Counted from the stretch's first letter, positions 41,641 through 52,827 are shown. The stretch: DNA of 64,000 nt from Pictodentalium vernedei (GCA_031216915.1 CM062296.1:57658584-57722583), one strand, 5' to 3'. A program made the numbers and translations. The notes: generated from the letters alone by a model not told the origin.

Positions 41641-41948
41641 GGGGGGGTGACATTTGCTACCCGTGACCTCTTTTAAACTAGTGAATGGATTTCAATGAAA
41701 CCTTCAAACATTCTTTTACATACAGTGAAAGATGTGTACCTTCTATTTTGTTTTCAGATATTTTCATTTTTACAGTTTCACATATTGAAAAATGGGCTTT
41801 GTCAATTCAAGCTTCGGGGTGTCGATGTGGAAGGGAGGGGGATATCGATGTTTGTGCCCTCTACATTAAATACACTTTTACTGTTGTAAAATGTTACTTG
41901 GTGGGAGTGGGTGGTATCATTTAGTGAGCAGTGCTAACAGTTTTTCTA

Positions 41949-42318
41949 GTTTATTTTCTTTATTGGTGTTCACAGTCACATACTTATGCACAATGGCTAA
42001 TAGTGACCGTGGCAGTTTTATGGGTGGAGGAAGCCGGAGAACCCGGAAAGAACCACCGAGAATCGACGAACAATTGTCAGCTCCTCAACATTGTAACTCT
42101 GCTCAAGCTCCGCTGAAGCAGGGTTACACAGCGGTTGAAGACATGTGCACCATCGACGTGCAGTACACCTTAGTACACGGCGTCATCGTGCCCCGTTGTA
42201 GACAACCGGGATAAAGCGCCTTGGCCAAGGGCTTAACGCGGGACGTCCCGGACGGGGATCGAACTCGAGACCTCTGGCATAGAAGTCCAACACTCTACCT
42301 CTGAGCCACTGCGCTCCC
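41949..42318 (-). mobile_element. tRNA-headed SINE, copy S5, with a different head
   Basis: Minus-strand SINE with the same body and tail as S4. Head GGGAGCGCAGTGGCTCAGAG...GTTGGACTTCTATGCCAGAGG...GAGTTCGATCCCC has A and B boxes but differs from S4 throughout the anticodon arm (loop around TTCTATG). Lies in an insertion within the LINE; the duplication is not evident. Confidence 0.85.
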
Positions 42319-43294
42319 AAACGAGGCCAAGACTCCGTCATAATTTCATCAACGGAAAGAACATAAATAGTGCAGAGTAATGGGCCTAACACTGACCCTG
42401 GAAGACGCCGAACCGACGTGCGCGTGTACTGATGCGTTGCCGTCAATACATACACATTGTGTGGAGATACGATGCACACCAATCAAGCGCGTTGCCTTGG
42501 AGACCTATTCTCTATTCCACTCTTTTAGCTTGAAGTTTGTGGTCTTTGGTGTCGAAGAAAATGAGGCCGACAATTTTATTCGTATCAATCAATAAGAGTA
42601 AGACATTTTGTACTTTTAGAAGCGCCGTTTCGGTGCTGTAATTCGATCTGAAAACTGGACGACTTCGGACTAGTCATTGTCCGTCATAAGGGGAGTTAGC
42701 TGAGAAGCAACCACCCGTTCTATAATCTTAGAGAAAGATTAGAGACCAGTTGGTTGTTTTTCAAAACTTCTGTGTCTAGCGGTGGATTTGTTTTTGAGAA
42801 GGGGTTTGACGAAAGCATGATTTCTGTTCGTAGGAAATATGCCATACTGCAGTGATACATTTAGTTGTTTTAAAATTGGTGTACCCAGTTCCGAAAGACG
42901 TGGTTTTAATTACTATGTATGAATGATATCTAACGCGCACTCTTCTGACGGTGTCTTCAATATTAGCTTATGGGTATCTTCGAGCACCAAACGTTTGACA
43001 TGTACACTTTGTATGACTGTATTTGGGCAGGGCAGGTGTGTGCGTATCGCTAGCCTGGGAAAATCAGAGAGGGCACTTGTATGAAACGACGTTCTGATAC
43101 CTTCGATCTGTTCAACGAAGAAACTTGAAAATCTATTTGCAAAGGCCTTCAGATGACGAATGCTCCGGCTGTGTGTTGATCTTTTGTCTATGCAAAGACC
43201 TTTCAAAAATAGTAGACAAAACATGAGGAGAATTTACATTACCAGAAATCAAATCGGAAAAAAGTATTTTTGCTTTGACGATTTAATAGGTTTG

Positions 43295-43544
43295 TTAACC
43301 TTTACCCAACGTAGCGGCCAAAATAGGCAAGCGCTATTCTCAAAAATCGCCAATTACTTGTCATTATGTTTTCATTTTGTTGTCGCAAAAAACATAGGTT
43401 ATGACCCCTCGTTGGAACGAGCTCGATGAGCTCGTTCCTATGAAGGATCATAACCTATGTTTTTGAGACAAAAAATGAAAACGATTTGTTTTCAAGATTT
43501 ATTTGGCAAGTGTCGTTTCTTTTCCATGTTAGGTAAAGGGTTAA
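43295..43544. repeat. Family A MITE inserted in LINE
   Basis: TTAACCTTTACCCAACG ... GTTAGGTAAAGGGTTAA; good inner palindrome. Separates the LINE endonuclease end from its linker, with LINE coding sequence directly on both sides. Confidence 0.9.
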
Positions 43545-43984
43545 CAGGGTTTCGATGGCTGACCGATATCTCTCTGCGAATAGAGAGCTCTGATTGTCGC
43601 CACTGGTTCATCTTTACGTTTGGAGTATTTACCATTAGTGAACTCATCAGTGAACCGAGGAACACATTGGCGTGACGCTGGATATGCGACATTTCATTGG
43701 TGTGAACTCAGCATGGATTTTCTGAAGTGAAGTGGTGATGACGCATTCAGTGTCGACCACCGATCGCCCCACGTTCACAAAGATGATTGGTTTGGAGGCA
43801 AGAGCTTCTGCTAATTTGATATGGATAAGTATTACGATTTTTACGGTATGTAATGTTCTGTCGAACTGGTAAAGCTCGTGGAAGTGTCAAGTGAAAAATA
43901 ATTATGAAGTGGTCAGAGATTGCCACATTAACAATTGTTACTCCTTTGATACTCACTGGTGATAAGCCGACCTAGTGTGTAGGG

Positions 43985-44285
43985 CACCGTGCATGGCTGA
44001 CAATTTTCGTCATTGGAAGAGATTTACATCGATGTTCGCATCATTTCACAAATTTCGGCATTTTCCCGTACAGTAGTATATAAATTAAGAAACTGGCTTT
44101 TTATATTTTTTTTCCCAATCAGTTTAAATATTTGAAAAATATTCTCTGTTTAAACCCATATAAAAATAAAAAAACGGCGTTTTTGCCATCATTTTGATGG
44201 TCTGGAACTTTTTGTTGTTGTTGATTGCATCAACAGGGTGAGAATTCTGACATATAATACAGACACTGTCCAGCTGGGTTCGTAT
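43985..44285 (+). repeat. Family X dispersed repeat, copy 2
   Basis: GGCTGACAATTTTCGTCATTGGAAG... to ...GACATATAATACAGACACTGTCC, matching 52745-52810 at the end. Confidence 0.6.
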
Positions 44286-44427
44286 TCACTCAACCGAGTT
44301 GTTGTGGTTTAATTTTTAACCATACTGATTTTAGAGTGAATATAAGGGTTCTATAGTAGCGGACTCGGGCGGACGAAGACGCGGACCTGCCGCCCGGTTG
44401 CTCTAAATATCCCCCAATTATTTGATA

Positions 44428-45150
44428 TGTTCATTTATCATATGACTCGTCCATTTTGTTCACTTTAAAACATTTGATATTTTGTTTTCATATTAATCAG
44501 TGATAAATAAATCCTTCCGTCAATTTCATTGGTTAATTTCAAAACTAGACAATTTGATTGGCTGAACAAAATACAACTGGGCCACATTTTCATAATTTGC
44601 ATAATTAGAGTTGGGAGCTTTCATTGGTCAACTTCAAAACTGGTCAAAATACAACTGGGTCACATTTGCATAATTTCAGTAGGGAGAATTTACGTTATCT
44701 GTCCTATTTTGGGTGGGTTGTATTGTATTAATCTTTTACCTACAAGACAAAACGCCATTCATTTTTTTATATTTTCACTTATTGCTTCCAAAACATAGGT
44801 TATGAGCCCTCATTGGAACGAGCTCGGCGAGCTCGTTCTAATGAGGGGTCATAACCTATGTTTTGGAAGCAAAAAATGAAAGCTTTTAGTTATACGAGGA
44901 TGTTTTTTCCAAGTGCCGTCTGCAACTCAAGTTAGGTGATGGGTTAAAAAGTCATACTAAGTGGCTAATTTGAGCTTGTGTGTGTCATATGATAAATAGA
45001 ATATGAAATGAGTGTTTTTCTCATATAATATTTATGAAACTCGTCCGAATTTTCCGTTTGGGCTCGCCAGAGGCTCGCCAAAACGGAAAATTCGTAGACT
45101 CGTTTCATAAATTTTATATGAGAAAAACACTCATTCCATATCCTCTATAT
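44428..45150 (+). repeat. Family U dispersed repeat, copy 2
   Basis: As 1337-2080, with a deletion in the second ATTGG unit; nested family A MITE at 44728-44947; terminal palindrome 44985-45150. Confidence 0.8.
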
Positions 45151-45344
45151 ATGTGAGCACAATTAATTATTTCGCTATTGTTTTTCACGCTACGTTGTGT
45201 GATGTCATTCACAATCTTGATGTTCATTTTCCCAAACACATTTGAATTCTAACACTATCCAATGTCAGTGTTTGTGTTAGCAAATTGCTGTGTGGTCATC
45301 AGAATACGGAAGCGTTGAGGCGCCAGTTGAGTATTATTTTTATC

Positions 45345-45791
45345 TTGCACGTGCAAGTTAGCTATCTTGCACCTGCAAGTTACTATCTTGCACGTGCAGG
45401 TTAGCTATCTTGCACCTGCAAGTTACTATCTTGCACGTGCAGGTTAGCTATCTTGCACCTGCAAGTTACTATCTTGCACGCGCAGGTTAGCTATCTTGCA
45501 CGTGCAGGTTAGCTATCTTGCACGTGCATGATAGCTATCTTGCACCTGCAAGTTAGCTATCTTGCACGTGCAGGTTAGCTATCTTGCACCTGCAAGTTAG
45601 CTATCTTGCACGTGCAGGTTAGCTCTCTTGCACCTGAAAGTTACTATCTTGCACGTGCAGGTTAGTTATCTTGCACGTGCAGGTTAGCTATCTTGCACCT
45701 GCAAGTTACTATCTTGCACGTGCAGGATAGCTATCTTGCACCTGCAAGTTACTATCTTGCACACGCAGGTTAGCTATCTTGCACCTGCAAA
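45345..45791 (+). repeat. Minisatellite, left arm of foldback
   Basis: About 20 units of CTATCTTGCACCTGCAAGTTA / CTATCTTGCACGTGCAGGTTAG, period about 21-22 bp, each with an internal dyad (TTGCACGTGCAA). Inverted at 48482-48912, and a third short array lies at 47136-47310 in the centre. Confidence 0.9.
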
Positions 45792-46754
45792 TCTATACTA
45801 TATTTTAGAATGTCTGTATGTCTCTCTGTCTGTCTCTCTGCCTGTCTGCCTGTCCGCTATAGAAATGAATATGGGGCCATCCAGAGTGCCCAAAATGGGT
45901 CTACTAGGGGTACTTTTTATGGAGAAGGTCCTCGTCAGGTTTAAAAAAGTGTGCGGGGTGGGGGTGGGGGCAGGGAAGGACACCGAAAGTTATGATGAAA
46001 TATTTTTTCACCGATATAGGTCTTCAAAGGGGTCTACTTGGGGTAACTTTTTATGAGGAATCTAATGGTGGTGTTTAAAAAAGTGGCAGGTGTGGGGAGG
46101 GGCAAAATTGATGAATTTCACCGATATAGGTCCTCAAAGGGGTCTACTAGGGGTAACTTTTTACCAGGAATCTAATGGTGGGGATTTTAAAAAAGTGCCG
46201 GGATTGAAGCCCCCCCCCCCCCCTGGAGGGCGGGGCGAAGTGTGCCGCCCGTAAGGCGGGCTGGGTCGAAAAATACACGTCCCTATTTTTTTTTTTTTGG
46301 GGGGGGGGGTACTTTTTTATGGCGGAGGTCCTCGTCAGGTTTAAAAAAATGTGCGGGGTGGGGTGGAGCCAGGGAGGAGCACCGAAAGTTAGACCAATTT
46401 TTTTTCACCGATATAGGTCTTCAAAAGGGTCTACTTGGGGTAACTTTTTATCAGGAATCTAATGGTGGTGTTTAAAAAAGTGGCGGGGTGGGGTGGGTGG
46501 CAAAATTGATGAATTTCACCAATATAGGTCCTCAAAGGGGTCTACCAGGGGTAACTTTTTACCCGGAATCTAATGGTGGGGGGTTAAAAAAGTGACGGGA
46601 TTGAAGGCCCCGTCCGGAGGGCGGGGCAGAGTGTGCCGCCCGTAGGGCGGGCTGGGTCGAAAAATACGCGGCCCCTATTTTTTTTTTTTTGGGGGGGGGG
46701 TACTTTACATATGATCCCTAAATTTTCCCGTGCAACGCGGGGTAACCCGGCTAG
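45792..46754 (+). mobile_element. Non-autonomous Helitron in left arm
   Basis: Begins TCTATACTATATTTTAG after A and ends with a short hairpin (CCCG-TGCAACG-CGGG) followed by GTAACCCGG-CTAG before T: the TC...hairpin-CTRR structure and A/T insertion site of Helitrons. Two internal tandem blocks of about 400-450 bp (from 45900 and 46305: GGTACTTTTTATGGMGRAGG..., ...GGCGGGCTGGGTCGAAAAAT). The uninterrupted site is in the right arm (48470-48495, inverse). No Rep/helicase. Confidence 0.85.
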
Positions 46755-47135
46755 TTAGTTATATTTGAGGAACGTAATTTTAGTTATATTTGAAGTTGAG
46801 TTCATCAAAATTAGTATATAAGGGTCCAACCTAGTCCCAATTTGCCGGACCTAGGTTCGAATTTGCCGGCTCCCCTTCCGGACTACGGAAATTCCTATCG
46901 CAGAGACAAACACTTTTGGCTCATTGGCCATGTCTATTCGCCTGGCTGTGTACGTTTTGCATCGCTTGCATCGCAGGCTAGGTGTGGATGCTTTATGTTG
47001 GGGGTGTGAATGGGACACGTCAGGCATAAAGAGTAAAAATGTTTAGAGTTGCAATGACGTTGGTGACGTCATGGTGAGCTCGCGACGTCATGACGACGTT
47101 GACCGCTGTCGATGTCCACAGAAATGGGTGATTGG

Positions 47136-47310
47136 CACCTGCAAGTTGCTATCTTGCACGTGCAAGTTGTTATCTTGCACGTGCAAGTTACTATCTTGCA
47201 CGTGCAAGTTACTATCTTGCACCTGCAAGTTACTATCTTGCACTTGCGAGTTAGTTATCTTGCATTTGCAAGTTAGTTATCTTGCATTTGCAAGTTATTT
47301 ATCTTGCGAC
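47136..47310 (+). repeat. Third minisatellite block, foldback centre
   Basis: GCACCTGCAAGTTACTATCTT units as in the arms, drifting to GCATTTGCAAGTTAGTTATCTT. Same orientation as the left arm. Confidence 0.85.
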
Positions 47311-47315
47311 AGCCA

Positions 47316-47806
47316 CCCCAGCTACTCTATCTCAGAAGCCCCAGCTCCCCATACTTGCCCCAGTGGCTTACATTTCCATATTTGACAGCCACCCTATCTC
47401 AGAAGACCCGACTCCCCATACTCGTCCAGAGGCTTACATTCCCGTATTTGACGCGGTGACCTTATCTCTGCCGCTTGACCAAAAGCGACACAGTCGCCCT
47501 TCCCCTTCGTCCAGAAACCCTTCACGCCACGATTCCCTAACCCTTCCTTCTCGACCGAATACCCTAATTACATCAGAGACCCGTCGACCTTATTCCACCA
47601 ACCAGGCCTCCACGACCTGCGCCAGTGAACCAGGAACCCTACACCGAGCGTTCCGATTAAGAGCGGCACAGCCACTCTTCCCCTTCTTCCAGTACCCCTA
47701 ACCCAACAAGCTCGAACAGTCGACTGACAGGTCAGTCGTTGCTGATGATCACTATAATCCAGATGTAGAAGAATCTTTCGAGGAGTTGCTGGCACTAACT
47801 CTTTGA
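47316..47806 (+). pseudogene. Captured Pro/Ser-rich reading frame in foldback centre
   Basis: One frame runs from CTTGCGACAGCCACC through two related peptides (QLPILAPVAYISIFD and HTRPEAYIPVFD, from a duplication of about 65-75 bp), a Pro/Ser/Arg-rich stretch, ends ...FFQYP-stop at 47701, and continues after the TAA as KLEQSTDRSVV...ESFEELLALTL-stop (47806). There is no ATG start inside the non-minisatellite part. Looks like exon-derived sequence picked up by the element, interrupted by one stop. No domain recognised. Confidence 0.35.
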
Positions 47807-48481
47807 TTACTAATTTTCTTCTCGAAGGCTCATTTCAGTGAATCGTTCGAAAAGCTGCTTCTGTAGCAGCTCCCCAGTCACACATCTGTATGAGTCGTCC
47901 GAGGTGTCAATTTTCGAGGGGCTGCTCTAGTGGCTCCTTGTTTCGAGCCGACAGAGTAGGACAGAATCGATCAGGGAGAAGAAGGGTCGACAGCCTGAAA
48001 AGGGACATCCCTGTTCCTGTTAAGGGGTATTGAGACCCGGCCCAGCAGGGTCTACCCAACGGCACGGTCACGTATAGGTAGACATCGGCTATTCAAAGAC
48101 CCTATGGACGTCCAGTCACTCACCTCTGTGGACATCGACTGCGGTCAACGTCGTCATGACGTCGCGGGCTCACCGTGACGTTATCGATGTCATTGCAACT
48201 CTAACCGTTTTTCACTCTTTATGCCTGACTTTTCCCATTCACACCCCCAGCATAAAGCATCCACACCTAGCCTGCGATGCAATCGATGCGAAACGTACAT
48301 ATCCAGGCGGCTAGACATGGCCAATGAGCCTATAGTGGTTGTCTCAGCGATAGGAATTTCCGTAGTCCGGGAGGGGGTCCGGCAAATCCGAACCTAGGTC
48401 CGGCCGGCAAATTGGGGCTAGGTTGGACCCTTATATACTACTTTTGATGAACTCTACTTCAAATATGACTTTATATATAAC

Positions 48482-48912
48482 TAACTTGCAGGTGCAAGAT
48501 AGGTAACCTGCACCTGCAAGATAATAACTTGCAGGTGCAAGATAGCTAACCTGCACGTGCAAGATAGCTAACTCGCAGGTGCAAAATAGCTATCCTGCAC
48601 GTGCAAGATAGCTAACCTGCACGTGCAAGATAGTAACTTGCACGTGCAAGATAGTAACTTGCACGTGCAAGATAACTAACCTGCACGTGCAAGATAGCTA
48701 ACCTGCACGTGCAAGATAGTAACTTGCAGGTGCAAGATAGCTAACCTGCACGTGCAAGATAGCTAACCTGCACGTGCAAGATAGTAACTTGCAGGTGCAA
48801 GATAGCTAACCTGCACGTGCAAGATAGTAACTTTCAGGTGCAAGATAGCTAACCTGCACGTGCAAGATAGTAACTTGCAGGTGCAAGATAGCTAACTTGC
48901 ACGTGCAAGATA
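48482..48912 (-). repeat. Minisatellite, right arm of foldback
   Basis: Inverse of the left array: AACTTGCAGGTGCAAGATAG / CTAACCTGCACGTGCAAGATAG units. Confidence 0.9.
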
Positions 48913-48954
48913 GAAATAATACTCAACTGGCGCCTCAACGCTTCCGTATCAGAA

Positions 48955-50485
48955 AGACTTTTGTTGAAGATTATAATAGTTGGGGATGGTTATACCTGAA
49001 TTTGGACGGTATACCAGTGTAGTAGTAAGGTATAGTGCCGTATTCCTGTGGGAATGCTGGACAACGCCGCCCCCTTACTTTTGTCTGAGTGTATGTGGGG
49101 ATGGGGGTAGGAGGGGAGGGGGAGGGTGCTTCCTTACAATTTCTATAATTTCGAGACCTGGGGTTGGTTGATCTTCACGAATATCCACCAGCACGGCGAG
49201 CATTGAATCATCTTGCTAGCCACTTTACACATATTTTAGTTGTGTGTAACTCACAACCCAACACAGGCAACAATGTCCACTTTTTTAAAGAATTTTGGAT
49301 ACCAGACTTATAGATTGATCCCAGACCCTCTACTGCTTCGAGAAGGACGGGGACACTCTCCCCTAACGAAGCATCCTGAGGCACAGCGCGCAGCTGTGAC
49401 CGACTAACGACGCGGGCCGTACTCCTTCCTACTAATTTCTTAGAGTATCATTGTATAGCAAGGTGGTTGGGGGGAGGGGGTCAATATCCACTGGATGTCA
49501 CAATACTTTTCTATAAAGGGATCACGGAACTTCTCAGCTTCCAGGAACTTTAGCGTTCCCAGACCACTCGACGATTTGCACTGAACTACAACGCCCAACT
49601 ACAATCACAATTCCTGACCCCCACCAGTGTTTTAAATTAAAATTTGTTGACACTTTAAACTCATTAAACTCAGCTTATTTCACTTTATCGGTCCAGAATC
49701 AGTCTAGTGAAAGTCATGATAGATAATATTTCAGGTGTAAAAGTGCCTCCCATTCAGTATCCGCGCAGTATATGAACATCGATTCTTCCAGTCTTTATAG
49801 GGTGGAGATTATAAGTTATCAACGTCAATATGTATGATATATGGAGATTTAATTCCTGGATGTTGGTTTTAAACACCGAGCCGCTGATGACGTTTTTGTC
49901 TCGTTGGAAACACAATACAAACATAGTGGAAATAAATTTGTGGATGAATTTCTCACGCTCTGCAATGACTTGGACCAAATTCGTGATTATTTTTTTGTTT
50001 TTCTTACCGCAGAAGACAACAGATAGAGTTACATCCCTTGGGTCGTTAAGGAAACGAGTAAACAGTATTTTGTTGACATATCGTCCCCTGGATTCCAATG
50101 TGTTCTATGTGCCTACTAGCACAAAGAACACATTGGAACTCAAGGGATAATATTTGCTCTTATTTTATTTTTTTTTTTCAAGTTGTTTCATTTAATTATT
50201 CGACTATTTGATGTATAACGGCAAAATATGATCGAATTGTTAGAAATCTGAAAATATTTGTAACTATTTTCAGGTTTTTCGGTTCGATTTTTATATACCG
50301 GGATGAGTGAATGCGAAAAGCTTTCATTTAAACCATATACCCCCGATGTTTCGCGTGTCTATAATATGGGTGTTGCACGCTTTCATATACCTTGATGTTG
50401 GTTGCATTCTTTGCCATAGCTATTAGTCCAAGGCATTTTGACCAATAAAAGGACATAATTTATCGGTATATACGAACAATACTAT
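48955..50485. other. Mostly unannotated; hairpin near 50.1 kb
   Basis: G-rich patch 49095-49130. Hairpin CCCCTGGATTCCAATGTGTT / AACACATTGGAACTCAAGGG (50083-50147). A 114-codon minus frame (49754-50098) has no domain that I recognise. Confidence 0.4.
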
Positions 50486-50637
50486 TTAACCCTTTGAGGC
50501 CGAAGGTCGCTTTTCCGGTCTGGAGTCGTGTTACGACCTGAATTCATAATGTACTCAGTGAATGTGTGTGGAAGACCGATCAAGATTTTCAACGTGCAGC
50601 ATTTGGTCTGCACGTTGAAAATATTGATTGGTCTTAA

Positions 50638-51518
50638 CAGGGGGAGGCCACCAAAAATTTGCAAGACGTGACGTGGGGGGGGGGGGGGGGGTGGGTGCGT
50701 CTCTTGATTGCGCCAAAAATGTGCATTTCCAACTTGTGCAATTTTTTGAATTTTTTAAAAATATATCAATATATCAGCTAATATATACCATCATTTGTGT
50801 TTCAAACCTCAAAGATGATGTTGTACATCACACTCTTAACATAAATACAACATCAGGAGGCTTTATATGTGAGAATATTGGGCTTAAACTGGGAAGATGT
50901 CACACGTTAGTAGGGGGTGGGTGTCTTGTTCGAAATGTAGAAAATGTGCAGACAATATTTTGGGAACAATTCAAATGAAAATTTGTTCCCGTATATGTAC
51001 ACCTGCTCTGGCCAAGCCTAATAATGAACAACTTGTCATTTGTAGATTGGGGCCCGCAGCAGCCCACAGAGGTTTAAATTGGTGGTACCAGTTTAACCCT
51101 TTACCTAACATGAAACGCAGACGACACTTTCCAAAAAAATGAGTGAATAACTAATGTTTTTCATTTTTTGTCTCAAAAACATAGGTTATGACCCCTCATT
51201 GGAACGAGGTCATAACCTATGTTTTTGAGACAAAAAATAAAAAAATAATAAAAATTAATTGACGGTTTTTGAGAATAGCGCTGGCCGGTTTTGGCCGTTA
51301 CGTTGTGTAAAGGGTTAAGAACATTATGAAAAACCCCTAAAGACAGCTGTGCTTACTAAGTTTATAAGCTTATTTTGGATTTTAATGGGAGAGTGGGGGT
51401 GGGTGTCTGAGAACGGTAGTAGAAAATTTGCACGTAGTGGGTGGGTGGGTGTAAAAAGGAGCCGAATAAAAAATAGGACGTCACGTCTTGCAATTTTTTA
51501 GTGCCCCTCCCCCCCCCC
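50638..51518. mobile_element. hAT-like non-autonomous element R
   Basis: 881 bp between 8-bp duplications GGTCTTAA (50630-50637, 51519-51526). Inverted ends CAGGGGGAGGCCACCAAAAA-TTTGCAAGACGTGACG / CGTCACGTCTTGCAA...GTGCCCCTCCCCC. Contains a poly-G tract and a family A MITE. The 116-codon frame starting at its left end has no domain. Confidence 0.85.
51093..51318. repeat. Family A MITE nested in element R
   Basis: TTAA both ends; palindrome with a deleted centre (CCTCATTGGAACGAGGTCATAACC). Third level of nesting: F contains R, which contains A. Confidence 0.85.
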
Positions 51519-51944
51519 GGTCTTAACCCAAATAACGAATATAGTTACTCAGTGAATGTGTGTTCCCGTTGGAAATGTTGATGCCCCTCTTCAAGAAACG
51601 AATATAAACTCAACCAGTGATTGGTTCTGAAGTGGCATGGAATTTACCATCAGGGTCCAGGGGGTAAGACCATAACTAAAATTAACAACGACCTGTGTAC
51701 GTCCGACCCAAAAAGAAAGTTTGCAATGGGTTTTCCAAACATGAGCAGTATTTGTGAGTGGAAACTAAAACAGGAAGCTAATTTTAAGAAGCTCATTCAT
51801 CAAAACTAAAGAATATTTGGCCATTTTGCCAACAGATTACAGAAAAAGCCTTCAAGAGCGGAAATAAGCGAAGAGATTCAAGTTACTTCCACGAACTATA
51901 TGAGGTTCATCTAGTTCACACTGTGTATGGATAGGTAGCGCTAA

Positions 51945-52810
51945 ACATGGTTGACAAATTTCGTCATTATTACTTTCCAAAGTGTGATTTACTGGGATTT
52001 CCGGGTTTGATTATAAACGATAACTTCACAAGTGAATTATGCGATCAACAACTGTGTCTTGTATCCGTGCGCGCAAACGAAGACGCTTTGCCTTGGGTGT
52101 AATTTGTACTTCATTGTTTTTTTTAACCCTTTTCCTAACATGAAAAGCAGACGTCACTTGCAAAAAAAAATCTTGAATAACTATTATTTTCATTTTTTGT
52201 CTCAAAAACATAGGTTATGACGAGGGATCATAACCTATGTTTTAGAGACAAAAAAATGAAAATTAATTGGCGATTTTTGAGAATAGCGCCAACTGTTACG
52301 TTAGGTAAAGGGTTAAATAATATAATTATCGTTAATAATGAAAAGTAATAAACAGAGTAATCGCTTGACTGAACAGGTAACGTGAAATAATTCATTCGAG
52401 GCGAAGGACTATATTGTAAAACACACGCACACTCGTGTTTGTACAACGTCCCTCACCTCTCATGAATTATTTCACGTAACCAGTCCAGTCAAGCGATTAC
52501 TCTTTATTTAATTTCCCAAAGATAACAAAAATAAAACTAAGAATGTGGAAATTTATATAAAAAATTGAAATTTCGAAATTTTTAGCGAATTTGTATCATC
52601 AATTTGCGCATCATTTCACAAACCTCAGACATATTACCGCAGAGAACAACACTAATACAAAACCAGACTTTTTACAATATTTTTTTCAAATTACCAACTA
52701 TGTTTCTCTGTTGAAGCCCAATTTCACCATCTTGTGATGCTCTGATGGTTTTGTTCTGTTCATTATATCAACATCGTGTGCATCGTGACATATAATACAG
52801 ACACAATCCT
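51945..52810 (+). repeat. Family X repeat, copy 3, interrupted by composite Y
   Basis: AAACATGGTTGACAAATTTCGTCATTA, then Y (51972-52502), then X continues at about 52503 (GAAATTTCGAAATTTTTAGCG... GACATATAATACAGACACAATCC). Confidence 0.6.
51972..52502 (+). repeat. Composite repeat Y, copy 2
   Basis: TTACTTTCCAAAGTGTGATT..., family A MITE at 52123-52316 (TTAA both ends, centre deleted to GACGAGGGATC), spacer, hairpin Z (52353-52501). Same order as 4574-5177. Confidence 0.8.
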
Positions 52811-52827
52811 ATCCATTTAGTTACACT

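Larger units (their letters stand above)
39490..43965 (-). pseudogene. Broken CR1/L2-type LINE (endonuclease C-end, RT, C-terminal domain)
   Basis: Read by eye in changing frames on the minus strand. 43960-43545: VAISDHF and ITYRK endonuclease end, then FTDEF and KYSKRK linker. 43290-43085: KAKYFFSDLISG, LHRQK and ANRFSSFFVEQIEGIR. 43010-42690: LILKTPSEECALD, HAFVKPLLKN and SKIIERVVASQL. 42560-42340: IVGLIFFDTKDHK, GNALDW and RRLPGSVLGPLL.TIYVLSV, the RT block around PQGSVLGPLL. 41050-40795: QLYIS, CLSDIKA...EKFLKLNHDKTEMI and VRNLLYFYG. 40085-39520: NEHVRHVCRSS, LEKLQHI.NCAT, RIKL..FLFIFKCINGSAP, LRSS and AVAGPKLWNS. Order and motifs are those of CR1/L2 LINE ORF2 (family knowledge). Stops, frameshifts and three insertions (43295-43544, about 41055-42336, about 40090-40795) make it dead. 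The catalytic ADD lies at or just inside an insertion border and is not intact. Confidence 0.8.
45305..48948. mobile_element. 3.6-kb foldback element with minisatellite arms
   Basis: Outer inverted ends TACGGAAGCGTTGAGGCGCC..., flanked by TCAGAA on both sides (45299-45304, 48949-48954). Left arm: minisatellite, Helitron, unique arm (46755-47125). Right arm: unique arm (about 48126-48480), minisatellite (48482-48912). The unique arms share TATATAAGGGTCCAACCTAG, ACTACGGAAATTCCTATCGC, GCATCGCAGGCTAGGTGTGG and GACGTCATGACGACGTTGAC. Each has a TATATAAGG box pointing inward (46817 and its mirror near 48433). Minisatellite arms and a captured centre recall Foldback/Galileo-type elements (inference). 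No transposase seen. Confidence 0.85.
50486..51668. repeat. Family F MITE, copy 3, split by a hAT-like element
   Basis: TTAACCCTTTGAGGCCG...GATTTTCAACGTGCAGC dyad up to GGTCTTAA (50637); the continuation from 51519 has the right arm (GTGGCATGGAATTTACCATC AGGGTCC), inverse of the left arm of 14223. The terminus is decayed. Confidence 0.75.

Noticed and set aside
40068..42350. Perfect 14-bp direct repeat GTCATAATTTCATC at 40068-40081 and 42337-42350, looking like a target duplication of a 2.25-kb insertion
   Set aside because: LINE coding blocks (QLYIS, KLNHDKTEMI, VRNLL) lie between the two copies, so one insertion cannot explain it; probably coincidence or local repair.
45345..45791. CACGTG-rich minisatellite as a regulatory E-box cluster
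   Set aside because: CACGTG arises from the dyad of the tandem unit; no evidence for a regulated gene nearby.
49754..50150. Frames of about 106-114 codons on both strands
   Set aside because: Overlap a hairpin and each other; no recognisable motif.
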